Origin: Phycisphaerales bacterium
Lineage (GTDB): Bacteria; Planctomycetota; Phycisphaerae; Phycisphaerales; SM1A02
Length of the DNA: 47,944 bases
Direction of reading: 5' to 3'
NCBI GenBank assembly: GCA_030748805.1
Contig: JASMLG010000045.1
Location: 1-47,944 of the forward strand
Each line of letters starts with the position of its first letter. The first letter of the stretch is position 1. This document shows, piece after piece, positions 1 through 8,322 of this stretch. A program made the position numbers and the translations under genes. A model generated the notes under the pieces. The model had not been told where the DNA came from, searched no databases, and worked only from the letters and a program-made list of their open reading frames with translations.

Positions 1-217
1 GGTGATGGGGTTAGATAGATTTATTTTTTGCATCTTTATTTCCAAGATGTTTGAGGTGTATACAGAATCATATTGCATGGCAGGAAGAGTACGCAAGCGT
101 TGCAGTAGGTAGCGGACATAGGGGTAAATGGGTGGAAACTACGAACAGACCAAATGATGTATTGCCTGTAGGTGCAAGTAGTTGCGAGAATGTAACTACT
201 TGCTGCAACTCGACTAA

Positions 218-291
218 TGGGCCATACAGGACTCGAACCTGTGACTTCTTCGGTGTAAACGAAGCGCTCTAGCCAACTGAGCTAATGGCCC
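218..291 (-). tRNA. tRNA-Val (anticodon UAC)
   Basis: Read on the minus strand, a full cloverleaf is visible. The 7-bp acceptor GGGCCAT pairs with ATGGCCC, U8-A9 follow, and the D arm GCTC...GAGC is present. The anticodon stem CTTCG/CGAAG encloses the loop TTTACAC, and the T arm carries GGTTCGAGTCC. The anticodon is TAC, so it decodes GUA and probably other valine codons. The discriminator base is A. The CCA end is not encoded, because the next bases are TTAG, so CCA must be added by a nucleotidyltransferase. Bases 1-217 hold no gene I can support. Confidence 0.95.
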
Positions 292-344
292 ATGTTTTTC
301 AGACCTTAGATTCTTCGATTTGCTTTTGGAAATAGCAGTTGCTG

Positions 345-398
345 ATTTCTGAGGTCAAATTTCTGAGGTCTAATTTCCGGTGCCAATTTCCGGGGTAA
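345..398. repeat. Four-copy degenerate tandem repeat
   Basis: Four consecutive units lie between the tRNA and the FtsK-like gene: ATTTCTGAGGTCAA, ATTTCTGAGGTCTA, ATTTCCGGTGCCA and ATTTCCGGGGTAA (14, 14, 13 and 13 nt). The last unit abuts the stop codon of the FtsK-like gene. No function is apparent. Confidence 0.6.
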
Positions 399-399
399 A

Positions 400-3300
400 T
401 TACGGAGGGGCATAAGGTCTGAAGGGCTCTATTGTACCACTTTCTTCGCTGTAGAGCAGAGCGCGATGCATGCCAAGTCGAGATGCTTCTGGCGTATCTA
501 TAAGATTTGTAGAATCGTTTGCTCCCATCTGCAAGAGCACTCTAATATCAAATTCTCTTAGCGTTTGACGGTCGAATGATCGATTCAGATTTGCAAGTGT
601 GTCGGTAGAGATAATCACATGCATACCAAGGGTTGACCCCTCTTTTAATAATTCGGCAAAAATTTGAGCAGGGGTTTTTGGTTTATCTTCATCGCCCATA
701 GAAAAACCATAATCATCTTCGTCACGTCTTAGTGACCTAAATCTATGAAGTGCATTAATTACAAAAAACATAGTTGGGGAATTTTCTGATCCATTTTCAA
801 GACGAATTTGCAACTCCTCATTTACTTTAGACATTGCATCGACAATTTCTCTTGTTCCAATTTTATTGACGGTGTTTCTCATGGACTTGGCCACATTTGG
901 TAGAAGTGGTGCATGAGTTGAATCAGCTGGTGTCCCATCTAGAAGAATAAATTTTACTGACTCGTCTTCGTTTGGTGTTAGTTGTTTGTCAAGAGACAAA
1001 AGTGAATTTGCAATCATTCCAGAAGTAGTTTCATCTTGTTGCCCAACGATTAAGAGATTGCTCCCTGTTGCTTGACGGAAAGTTGCTGATGTATCTTCCT
1101 TAATTGCCATTGCGCCACCAAGCCACGCTTTAACTGACACAGGTTTGACACTTTCTTTAGTTGACTGGTATGCGGAATTGGATTGGAGATGAAGTGGTTT
1201 GTTCCCTTCGTAAACAACCATTTCTCTTTTTTGACCATTATCTCTTTGATTTAAGTTTTCAAGTAGAACTTCTCTCTCATTGTCGTCTAGCCAGACAACT
1301 TGGAATGGACTGTTCCCCTCGACATTTCCAGCTGCATCGTTGTAAATTGCCTCACCTGGTCTTGAAAGAAGTCGTGCGGCTGCATTATCCTCATTAAGAA
1401 TAATGTAACTATCTTGTTCTGAACATTGCAAGGCAATGCGTACTGCCATCTGACCCATTGTTGATCGGCTTAATGTGTACGCGCCGTCAAGTGTTTGAGA
1501 ACCCATGATTGCATGAATACCAAAAGCACGACCTTGTCTGACAAGACGATCAAGAAGAAGATTTGCTTCTTGTGCAACTTTGTCATCATCAATGAAGAAC
1601 TCTTGGAATTCATCAATGATTAGTAAGATTCTTGGCATAGGATCTTGGCATTTTTCTCTGAAGCCAGCAATGTCTTGAACACCTAATTCACGGAACAATT
1701 CTCCTCTTCGCTTAAGCTCTGAATCAATTTTTTGCAGAACGCTAATGCCAAATTCTCTGTCGCTTTCTACAGCAACAACTCTTGCATGAGGCAATTTGTT
1801 AGTTGCATACGTCTTAAATTCAACCCCTTTCTTAAAGTCAACTAAGTAAAATTCGATTTCTTCAGGCCTATACCAAAGTGCAAGATTTGTAATTAATACG
1901 TGTAACAAGGTGGACTTACCGGAACCGGTCTTGCCAGCAATTAGTGCGTGTTGTGCTGTTCCTCTTCCAAGTGTTAGATTTTGCATTTTTGTTGCACCAG
2001 ATCGTCCTAGTGGTACAACAATTTTTTGTGAAGTGTTTTTAGACCAAAAGCTGTCTTTCTTTGGTGCAATCACACTAAAAGGAACCTCAACCCTGTGTGT
2101 GTCTTCAGCAGTGTCTCCAACTCTTTTGACAATAATCGTAGTAGTGTTTTCATCAGGAGGATCTTCCAAGAGGAGTGGTAGATCTGAGAGTTCCTCTGAA
2201 TCTATTTTGAAAGTACCGTCATCTTCAACAAAGCGTATTGGGATTCTTTTTAATGTGTCGTCATCTATTCCGTTTGGTAATGCTATTGAAGAATCGCGAT
2301 GAATAATCACATGTACACCACAACGTTCGCCACTAGTAATAATACTTGACAATCGTTTTGCTGCATTGTCTGAAAAGTTGTTTGGCAAATCGGCTATAAC
2401 AAGGAATCGATATGGTTCTGCAATCTCGCCTGCCTGTTCGTTGTAGGCATCGATAGATTCAAATTCGTTTCGTAAATATTTTTGAATCACCGTTTCCATG
2501 TGTTCAGTGAGTCGTGCAAGTTGTGTTTCGATATGTTTTGGTTCGGTCCAAGCACGGTCTAACAGTTGAGATTCCTCATAGTCAGCAAGATGTAAGACGC
2601 CAGCAAAACTCTGACCTAGTCCAATTGGATCAAGAAGGGTGAACTTGGCTTTACCTGGTGGAATTGAAGTAAGAACCCTTAGCATTGCGTTTTGTAAAAA
2701 ACGGATACTTTTTACTCTGTTTTTACCTGAAGATGAAATTAATAGAGACGCATCGCTCGGCAAGCTTGAGCAGATTGGCAAAGCAAGTTCTTCGCTGCCG
2801 TGAAGTTTGTAAGCGCTGCCACTTGGCAAATCGCCAGCAATTTTGGAGAAATCAACTATGAATTTGCCAACCGGGATGTGTCTGAATGCAACTGTACATG
2901 GTTCCCATTTTGACCATTTTGTATCCCAAGATGGATGGTCTAAGTTATTTGAAGCATTTTGTTCGTCTACGTCTGTCCTAAAAGAAGTCAACTCCTTGTC
3001 CCAGCGATTGACAAGTTCATCTCTTGTACTTTTTTCATCTTCATTAATTGATTTAATTGTCTTTTTGTATGTTGACTCAATACGTTTGTTTTCTTCTTTT
3101 TCATCATTGTCGATTTGAGTCATAGATGTTCTGAAAGTGATTTCGGAATCGTCTAAATCTTGTTGGAGTTTTGCTGTTAGTTTTTTTGCGACCGTCTTAA
3201 ATCTAGTTTTTTCTTTATCTATATCTTTTTTGTAAAGCCGCTCTACTTCTGCAAGCCGTGGTTTATATTTGTCTTCGGCTTTCTTAATCTCAGAATCGCG

Positions 3301-4200
3301 AGTTGAGATTAACTTTTTTTCCTTTGCTCTTCTTTTTGCTTCAATTGTTTCCAAAGAGGAATTGTATGATTTTCTCGCAGATGAAACGTTATGCACGAAC
3401 TCCGAAAGTTTATTGCGCACAGAATTTCTGCCGGAAACGAACGTAACCCTTAGCGAAAGAATAGAAATGCACATGGCACCAATCGGAATTACAAACAAAG
3501 GAATAGATGGTGCCCATCCATAATATGTACCAGAAGTAAATGTTGCAGCAACCGTTACTATGAAGACAATAACTGCTGGTTTGATTCCGACAAACCACCT
3601 AGCCTTGGGATCAGACTTAATTGCTTCAAGAGCGTTTCTTGCACCAGCAACATAATCAGCCATGGATTTTGTGTCTTCTGCTGTACCACCATCAGCGTTT
3701 GACTCTTGGGATTGTCTAAGACGTGAAAGTGCTTTTGGCGCTTCTTCGCAAAGTTCATCTAAAACTTCTTGTGTTTCTGATAATTCTTCACGTGCTTCAC
3801 TTGCTTTCTCTCTAGGTTTAGAGACAGCGCCCTCAAAAACTGACTCTGCTAACCAAATGGCCTCATTTAATTTAGTTTCTGTCCTTTCGATTAAGTCCTC
3901 AGCCCTTGTCTTAATTACATTTACGTGCTCTTCATGTTTTTCTTTTAGGACTATTGGCTCAAGAGTGCGTCTTTGGTCTACATCCTCGACAACCTTTTCT
4001 TTTTTATCTTTTGCTTGATCTCTGGCACTGGCATATTTGTCTTCACATGATTGCAAGTCAGCAGTGCGTTTTCTTTCAGCAGAATTACGGCTGTTTGTAA
4101 TACGTTCACGCAATGCATCCTCACCGGAAGAGGTTTCTCGTATGAGAGACCTAATTGTTTGAGTTTGTATTTTTTGTTTTTGTATTAACGTTCTAGTCAT
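400..4200 (-). CDS. FtsK/SpoIIIE-type ATPase, EssC/EccC-like
   Basis: This large membrane-anchored ATPase (1266 aa) resembles the motor ATPases of type VII (ESX/Ess) secretion. Residues 1-190 are charged coiled coil. Two membrane segments lie at about 205-225 and 233-255, followed by more coiled coil to about 430. Three FtsK-like modules then follow. The first, near residue 488, has a degenerate P-loop (SSSGKNRVKS). The second is intact, with Walker A GKTGSGKS at 756-763 and Walker B ILLIIDEF with Asp863-Glu864. The third, near 1047, is degenerate (GQQDETTSG). I chose the ATG at 4200. A GTG at 4278 would add 26 residues and overlap the gene upstream. It is the last gene of a four-gene locus with a WXG100-like protein. 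DNA translocation is less likely because no C-terminal gamma domain is visible. The family is sure; the secretion role is inferred from context. Confidence 0.85.
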   Translation of the reverse strand: MTRTLIQKQKIQTQTIRSLIRETSSGEDALRERITNSRNSAERKRTADLQSCEDKYASARDQAKDKKEKVVEDVDQRRTLEPIVLKEKHEEHVNVIKTRAEDLIERTETKLNEAIWLAESVFEGAVSKPREKASEAREELSETQEVLDELCEEAPKALSRLRQSQESNADGGTAEDTKSMADYVAGARNALEAIKSDPKARWFVGIKPAVIVFIVTVAATFTSGTYYGWAPSIPLFVIPIGAMCISILSLRVTFVSGRNSVRNKLSEFVHNVSSARKSYNSSLETIEAKRRAKEKKLISTRDSEIKKAEDKYKPRLAEVERLYKKDIDKEKTRFKTVAKKLTAKLQQDLDDSEITFRTSMTQIDNDEKEENKRIESTYKKTIKSINEDEKSTRDELVNRWDKELTSFRTDVDEQNASNNLDHPSWDTKWSKWEPCTVAFRHIPVGKFIVDFSKIAGDLPSGSAYKLHGSEELALPICSSLPSDASLLISSSGKNRVKSIRFLQNAMLRVLTSIPPGKAKFTLLDPIGLGQSFAGVLHLADYEESQLLDRAWTEPKHIETQLARLTEHMETVIQKYLRNEFESIDAYNEQAGEIAEPYRFLVIADLPNNFSDNAAKRLSSIITSGERCGVHVIIHRDSSIALPNGIDDDTLKRIPIRFVEDDGTFKIDSEELSDLPLLLEDPPDENTTTIIVKRVGDTAEDTHRVEVPFSVIAPKKDSFWSKNTSQKIVVPLGRSGATKMQNLTLGRGTAQHALIAGKTGSGKSTLLHVLITNLALWYRPEEIEFYLVDFKKGVEFKTYATNKLPHARVVAVESDREFGISVLQKIDSELKRRGELFRELGVQDIAGFREKCQDPMPRILLIIDEFQEFFIDDDKVAQEANLLLDRLVRQGRAFGIHAIMGSQTLDGAYTLSRSTMGQMAVRIALQCSEQDSYIILNEDNAAARLLSRPGEAIYNDAAGNVEGNSPFQVVWLDDNEREVLLENLNQRDNGQKREMVVYEGNKPLHLQSNSAYQSTKESVKPVSVKAWLGGAMAIKEDTSATFRQATGSNLLIVGQQDETTSGMIANSLLSLDKQLTPNEDESVKFILLDGTPADSTHAPLLPNVAKSMRNTVNKIGTREIVDAMSKVNEELQIRLENGSENSPTMFFVINALHRFRSLRRDEDDYGFSMGDEDKPKTPAQIFAELLKEGSTLGMHVIISTDTLANLNRSFDRQTLREFDIRVLLQMGANDSTNLIDTPEASRLGMHRALLYSEESGTIEPFRPYAPP

Positions 4201-4240
4201 GGAAGTGTCATTATTAATTATCGCAATGTACAGTGTATTC

Positions 4241-4453
4241 TTAAGAGCAGTCGTTATTTGCCCTAATAATAACCTCACTTATGGCTTCCATGGCACCAAT
4301 TGCCATATTCACAGATGTGACAAGTGGTTCGATATGCTTGTTCTCTATTCGCTTACTTACTGGGTCGTTCCAATATTCATTCGCTTGATCCCAATGTTGC
4401 ATCAATATCTTTGTCGCCTTTGTCAGTTGGGCTGTCGCTGTCTGCATGCTCAT
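4241..4453 (-). CDS. Small Trp-containing protein of the ESX-like locus
   Basis: This 70-aa protein of unknown function has the core HWDQANEYWNDPVSKRIENK followed by HIEPL, then a helical segment. A short protein with spaced Trp residues and an H/Y-x-x-P-L ending is, from memory, a recurring companion of WXG100-like and FtsK genes in planctomycetes. It could be a second helical-hairpin substrate or a chaperone. The first 77 bases overlap, in another frame, the acidic tail of the upstream coiled-coil gene. A start at Met18 (4402) would shorten the overlap to 26 bases and keep the whole conserved core. The ATG at 4200 of the ATPase gene follows after 40 bases. That the ORF is real is likely; its role is a guess. 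Confidence 0.7.
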   Translation of the reverse strand: MSMQTATAQLTKATKILMQHWDQANEYWNDPVSKRIENKHIEPLVTSVNMAIGAMEAISEVIIRANNDCS

Positions 4454-5018
4454 TGTCTGTGTCCTCTTTTATATCATCGCCGCTTCTTGCGATGGATTCA
4501 AGTTTTGTTTCTGTGGTAGGGCTTTCATCAAGACCTGGAGCCGATGTTGAAATGTACTTTTCAAGTGAATCAATAGAATTAGATAGAATGACTACTGCTT
4601 TATGTAAATTGCCGTCGAGAGAAGAGCTTAGTGGCGCCATAGCACCCTTATATTCACTCAATGCGTGTTCAAATTCTCTAGACCAATATTTGGTTTTTTT
4701 AATTTTATGAATTGTGTGTTTGACTTCATCTTCTCTTTTTTTAACTAGTCGAACTTCGTCAACCGGACCTCTTGGATTATCCGGTTGAGATATTGTTGCT
4801 CTAAATAATTCACTCTTTGCTTGTGCAAGCCGTTCTTCTGCTTTTCGTTTCTCGCTTGCCCAATGCATTTGTTGTATTGACCCAAGCCACATTGTTGTTC
4901 TGTTTGCTTCAGAGTCGGCTGTAGAGATGGCTCGTTTCGCTTTATCAATATATTTTAGAAGAGCTGTGCGAAATTCTATTAGTGCTTCTAGTGATCTAAC
5001 ATTTGCTGATTGAGACAT
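4377..5018 (-). CDS. Coiled-coil protein of the ESX-like locus
   Basis: This 213-aa soluble protein has no signal peptide or membrane segment. Residues 1-150 are helical and rich in Lys, Glu and Arg, with a Trp at about 45 and the pair YW near residue 111, consistent with a long coiled-coil hairpin. The last 50 residues are acidic low-complexity sequence (Asp, Glu, Ser). It starts 2 bases after the stop of the WXG100-like gene and overlaps the next gene, so the four genes are almost certainly cotranscribed and translationally coupled. Its position suggests a substrate-binding or scaffold partner of the secretion ATPase. I know of no characterised homologue. Confidence 0.8.
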   Translation of the reverse strand: MSQSANVRSLEALIEFRTALLKYIDKAKRAISTADSEANRTTMWLGSIQQMHWASEKRKAEERLAQAKSELFRATISQPDNPRGPVDEVRLVKKREDEVKHTIHKIKKTKYWSREFEHALSEYKGAMAPLSSSLDGNLHKAVVILSNSIDSLEKYISTSAPGLDESPTTETKLESIARSGDDIKEDTDNEHADSDSPTDKGDKDIDATLGSSE

Positions 5019-5020
5019 AG

Positions 5021-5293
5021 TTATTTTTGTTGTAAGTAGTCCTCAATCCGTTGTGCTTTTCTAAGTAAAAATGGGATTTGTTCATTTGTGACTTTAGCGA
5101 ACTTGTTGATAGATTTTATTGTGGTATCGAATTCTTCTTCAAACTTACGTTGCTCTTGGTCTCGCCAGCTTTGAGAAAGAGAACTCATTCTTGATCTCAT
5201 AAGTTGAATTTGATGTGTCAAATCATCATTAAACCGCTTTAGGTCATGGGCGAAACGACGGATTTCTTCTGGGTCTGCAATTGCTTTTGCCAT
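5021..5293 (-). CDS. WXG100-like (ESAT-6 superfamily) protein
   Basis: This 90-aa all-helical protein has the size of an EsxA/ESAT-6 protein. The central turn reads SQSWRDQEQRKFEEEF: the usual W-x-G becomes Trp43-Arg44-Asp45, followed by the characteristic downstream Phe. WXG100 proteins are secreted as helical hairpins by FtsK-family ATPases, and one is encoded downstream in the same operon. It is the first gene of the locus. A purine-rich TAAGGA sits about 10 bases before the ATG and may be a weak ribosome-binding site. The 97-bp gap to the upstream dehydrogenase gene should hold the promoter. There is no clear C-terminal YxxxD/E secretion signal; the tail ends RIEDYLQQK. Confidence 0.8.
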   Translation of the reverse strand: MAKAIADPEEIRRFAHDLKRFNDDLTHQIQLMRSRMSSLSQSWRDQEQRKFEEEFDTTIKSINKFAKVTNEQIPFLLRKAQRIEDYLQQK

Positions 5294-5390
5294 AATAAAG
5301 TTTCCTTAATGTAAGGATACACTCATGGGGTATAAATGTCGCGGTTTTATGCCTTTTCAGGGCAATAACAAGCAAAAAATACTCTATTGT

Positions 5391-6719
5391 CTAGGTTCTA
5401 GAGTGAGAATCACATTTATTCACAGTAGGTCTGCCTACCGAATAATAATTAATCCCAAGTTCTTCCATTTGAGTTTGTGAGTAAATATTACGCCCATCAA
5501 AAATGACGTAATCGTTCATCATTCCTTTTAACTTCACAAAATCAGGTGACTGAAACTCTTGCCATTCAGTACAAATGACAAGAGCATCCGATTTTTCCAA
5601 TGCAGAATACATGTCATCAGATATGGTGATTGCTGGAACTTCCATGGCGAAGTTAGATGAACCCTCAGGGTCGTAGCCAACTACTTTCGCGCCTGCATCT
5701 AATAGTTTCTTCGCAATATCGATTGATGGAGCATCTCGAACATCATCTGTACGTGGTTTAAAAGACAGCCCCCACATTGTGATAGTTTTGCCCTCTAGAT
5801 TTCCATTAAAATGATCAATTATTCTTCCTGAGAACCAGTCACGTTGTCTTTGGTTAATCTCGTGAACAGCAGTGTTTAAAAGGCAGGGAGCGTTTGTATT
5901 TTCACCCATTTCAACTACTGCTAGCGTGTCTTTAGGGAAACATGAACCGCCATAACCGATTCCTGGCTTAAAAAACTCAGTTCCGATTCTGCTATCAGCA
6001 CACATTCCTGTTCTTACATTTTCAATATTTGCGCCATTTCTCTCACAAAGTGATGCAATTTCATTTATGAAACTTATTTTGCATGCAAGCATTGCATTGC
6101 TTGCGTATTTGATCATTTCTGATGACTCAATATCGAAAAATAGTATTGGTCTTCCTTGACCAACAAAAGGAGAGTAAAGTTTTTCTAAAAGTCGTCTGGC
6201 GTTGTCGTCTTCTACTCCACATACAACTCTATCTGGTCTCATAAAGTCATCAAGAGCGTTTCCTTCTCTAAGGAATTCGGGGTTATTTGCAATTGAGAAA
6301 TTGCCTTCAATCGAGGACTCAATCTGTTTAGTTGTACCAACTGGAACAGTAGATTTTAGAATAACAACAGGCTGTTTTTCGCAGTTATGGATATGGTTTG
6401 AAATGTCACCTGCAACTTGGTAAATATGAGATAAGTCGCAGTTCCCATGGTTGTCTGTTGGAGTTCCAACGCAGATAAATATCGCGTTAGAAAATTCATA
6501 AGCGTCCTTTTGGTTGGATGTAAAACTTAGACGTCCTGCCTCGATAGACCTTGACATTAATTCAGAAAGTCCGGGTTCATAAAAAGGTGCAATGCCTTTG
6601 TTGAGTGTATCAATCTTGTTTGGATCAACATCAAGGCATGTAACATTGTTGCCAGAATTAGCAAAACATGTTCCTGTGACAAGCCCAACGTATCCAGTTC
6701 CAACGATTGTGATATTCAT
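5391..6719 (-). CDS. ugd: UDP-glucose 6-dehydrogenase
   Basis: It oxidises UDP-glucose to UDP-glucuronate with two NAD+, supplying precursors for surface polysaccharide. The 442-aa length is normal. Visible are the N-terminal dinucleotide-binding GTGYVG at residues 7-12, the substrate motif VGTPTD, and the catalytic Cys260 in GGSCFPKDT. The C-terminal domain includes WGLSFKPRTDDVRDAPS. The start overlaps the stop of the methyltransferase gene as ATGA, so it is the last gene of a three-gene operon. GDP-mannose dehydrogenase is a close alternative in the same superfamily, but the overall motif pattern fits the UDP-glucose enzyme best. Confidence 0.92.
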   Translation of the reverse strand: MNITIVGTGYVGLVTGTCFANSGNNVTCLDVDPNKIDTLNKGIAPFYEPGLSELMSRSIEAGRLSFTSNQKDAYEFSNAIFICVGTPTDNHGNCDLSHIYQVAGDISNHIHNCEKQPVVILKSTVPVGTTKQIESSIEGNFSIANNPEFLREGNALDDFMRPDRVVCGVEDDNARRLLEKLYSPFVGQGRPILFFDIESSEMIKYASNAMLACKISFINEIASLCERNGANIENVRTGMCADSRIGTEFFKPGIGYGGSCFPKDTLAVVEMGENTNAPCLLNTAVHEINQRQRDWFSGRIIDHFNGNLEGKTITMWGLSFKPRTDDVRDAPSIDIAKKLLDAGAKVVGYDPEGSSNFAMEVPAITISDDMYSALEKSDALVICTEWQEFQSPDFVKLKGMMNDYVIFDGRNIYSQTQMEELGINYYSVGRPTVNKCDSHSRT

Positions 6720-7174
6720 ATACCCATTGTACTTTGTTCTAAGTTAAGGAGATACTGTTTTCTCATCAGTTCCGTACTGTTTTGATTAGTTGATCCAGAA
6801 TACCCATGTAATGAACCAGTAGATGAGATAACTCGGTGACAAGGGGTAATTATTGTAAGTGGATTGTTCCTCATGGCTTGCCCAGCAGCACGCATTGCTT
6901 TTGGAGATCCAGCACGCTTGGCAAGTTCCTTGTAAGAAATTGTTTTTCCGTATGGTATTTCTCTGCACACTTGCCAACACTTTTCAACAAATGGAGTTGA
7001 GCAAGGCAATGGAGCATCAAATTTTTTTATTTTCTTGCCCTCAAAATAATCGGTTAATTGCTTGGATAATTTTTTTGAAGGTTCTTTTTCAACATTGTGT
7101 TTCCCAAAATCACAAATAAGAAACCCGTCTTTATAGCCAAGAGTTATTGTTCCAATTTTGGTCTCTAAAATCAT
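6716..7174 (-). CDS. ogt: Methylated-DNA--protein-cysteine methyltransferase
   Basis: This suicide repair enzyme transfers O6-alkyl groups from guanine to its own cysteine. The 152-aa length matches the single-domain Ogt/MGMT type. The active site is PCHRV with Cys112. The helix-turn-helix recognition region around IPYGKTISYKELAKRAG and the segment AVGQAMRNNP-like (here AAGQAMRNNP) are typical. Start and stop both overlap neighbouring genes as ATGA, so its expression is coupled to the exonuclease-like gene before it and ugd after it. Confidence 0.93.
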   Translation of the reverse strand: MILETKIGTITLGYKDGFLICDFGKHNVEKEPSKKLSKQLTDYFEGKKIKKFDAPLPCSTPFVEKCWQVCREIPYGKTISYKELAKRAGSPKAMRAAGQAMRNNPLTIITPCHRVISSTGSLHGYSGSTNQNSTELMRKQYLLNLEQSTMGI

Positions 7175-8304
7175 TTGATAAATACGAAATCAGCTACAAG
7201 AGGTAGGTGGTCCGAGAGTTCTGCAGTATCCTCTACGCTCAGGTTTTTGTTATTTAATGTATTTGTATCAAGGTCAGCTGTGTCAAGGACAAAACAGTTG
7301 ACAACTTTTAGAGTTTTGGGCGAATACAACATCCAGTCCAATCTTCCGGGAGTAAATGAACTTGTTACATCAGACCAAGTAGCGTTTAGTAACCCATCAG
7401 GTTGATAGGCGTTAACAACTGCTAATTCATCTGTTTTGACAATATCAATTGGTTCAGTTGTGCCAACAAGGTTCCAATCCCCTGCAACAATTAGGTGTGT
7501 AGGATTTTGATTCTCAATCGAAGTTTTTATTTTTTTTGCTTCTTCTACTCTTTGTTTTTCTGCGTCACTATCTGGTCCTCCACAACATCTCAAGTGCAAA
7601 GAATAGAAGTTTATTTTTTCTTCTTCTAACTCAGTAAAGCATGAAATGGCTTTTAAGTTTTCTATTGTGGAAACATTGCTTATGTTAAGAGAAGTTGCGA
7701 TGGCTGATCTAAGTTGACGGTGACGTTTTGTGCCGTGAACAGGAGTCATTATTGCATGCCAAGTGCCTTCGAGTGACTCATTTAGGAATTCCTCAAATTC
7801 ATCAACCGTATCATTGCTACCAAGTTCCTGTATGAGTAAAACATCAGGTTTAATAGCTCTTAATATTCGAGTTCCTCTTTCGATATCATCAAGGAGGTTG
7901 CCAAACTGGACATTCCAACTGACAACACGAAAATCTCCTTTTGTTACGCATGAAAAAGGTTTTTTTGGATTAGAATTTTGTTTGTTGACACGAAGTTCGA
8001 ATTTCGTCGATGCCGTAGTTGGCGCAAAAACAACACCTGCTTCATAAGGTGAGATCCACTTATCATCTAATTTGCAGGAAACTCCATATCCCTTCCCCTT
8101 AGGTGAGAAGAAAACGGTGTAGTCGCCAATTTCTACTACTTTCTGTTCTGGCAATTGTTGTAAACATGACTTGGTTGTAACTTCGATAATTTTATAGATG
8201 TAGGATTCGTCTTCATGATGTAATTCTCCTTCAGCCCAGTCAGTGAAAGAACCATCAATTTGAATCGTCGAAAGTGTGATTATTAGGAGTGGAAGAAGCG
8301 TCAT
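7171..8304 (-). CDS. Secreted endonuclease/exonuclease/phosphatase family protein
   Basis: This 377-aa protein starts with a hydrophobic stretch (MTLLPLLIITLSTIQIDG) that looks like a signal peptide. The first 120 residues do not match a family I recognise. The rest is an EEP domain with WNVQFGNLLDD, the metal-binding Glu in LLIQELG, GDWNLVGT, and the C-terminal SDHLPLVADF with the catalytic Asp-His pair. Members cleave phosphodiesters in nucleic acids or phospho-substrates using Mg2+; the substrate here cannot be told. It is the first gene of the ogt-ugd operon and diverges from glyA with only 18 bases between. Confidence 0.8.
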   Translation of the reverse strand: MTLLPLLIITLSTIQIDGSFTDWAEGELHHEDESYIYKIIEVTTKSCLQQLPEQKVVEIGDYTVFFSPKGKGYGVSCKLDDKWISPYEAGVVFAPTTASTKFELRVNKQNSNPKKPFSCVTKGDFRVVSWNVQFGNLLDDIERGTRILRAIKPDVLLIQELGSNDTVDEFEEFLNESLEGTWHAIMTPVHGTKRHRQLRSAIATSLNISNVSTIENLKAISCFTELEEEKINFYSLHLRCCGGPDSDAEKQRVEEAKKIKTSIENQNPTHLIVAGDWNLVGTTEPIDIVKTDELAVVNAYQPDGLLNATWSDVTSSFTPGRLDWMLYSPKTLKVVNCFVLDTADLDTNTLNNKNLSVEDTAELSDHLPLVADFVFIK

Positions 8305-8322
8305 TGTGTGTAGAATACCATC
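8305..8322. promoter_or_regulatory. Overlapping divergent promoters, EEP gene / glyA
   Basis: Only 18 bases separate the two start codons. Rightward, TAGAAT (8311-8316) ends 6 nt before the glyA ATG. Leftward, TATTCT (complement of 8312-8317) ends 7 nt before the ATG of the EEP gene. The two -10-like hexamers overlap by five bases. Transcription from either would begin at or next to the start codon, so both mRNAs would be leaderless or nearly so. The -35 regions would lie inside the opposite gene. Confidence 0.55.

Noticed and set aside
51..272. Plus-strand ORF of 73 codons at the left edge
   Set aside because: It runs through the tRNA-Val gene and has no recognisable protein features.
1910..2302. 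Plus-strand ORF of 130 codons
   Set aside because: Antisense shadow of the Walker A region of the FtsK-like gene.
3662..4018. Plus-strand Ser-rich ORF opposite the ATPase coiled coil
   Set aside because: It is the antisense shadow of a Lys/Glu-rich coding region; such shadows are typically Ser/Phe/Leu-rich.
4201..4278. GTG-started N-terminal extension of the FtsK-like ATPase
   Set aside because: It overlaps the 70-aa gene, adds a non-coiled-coil stretch unlike the rest of the domain, and has no ribosome-binding site.
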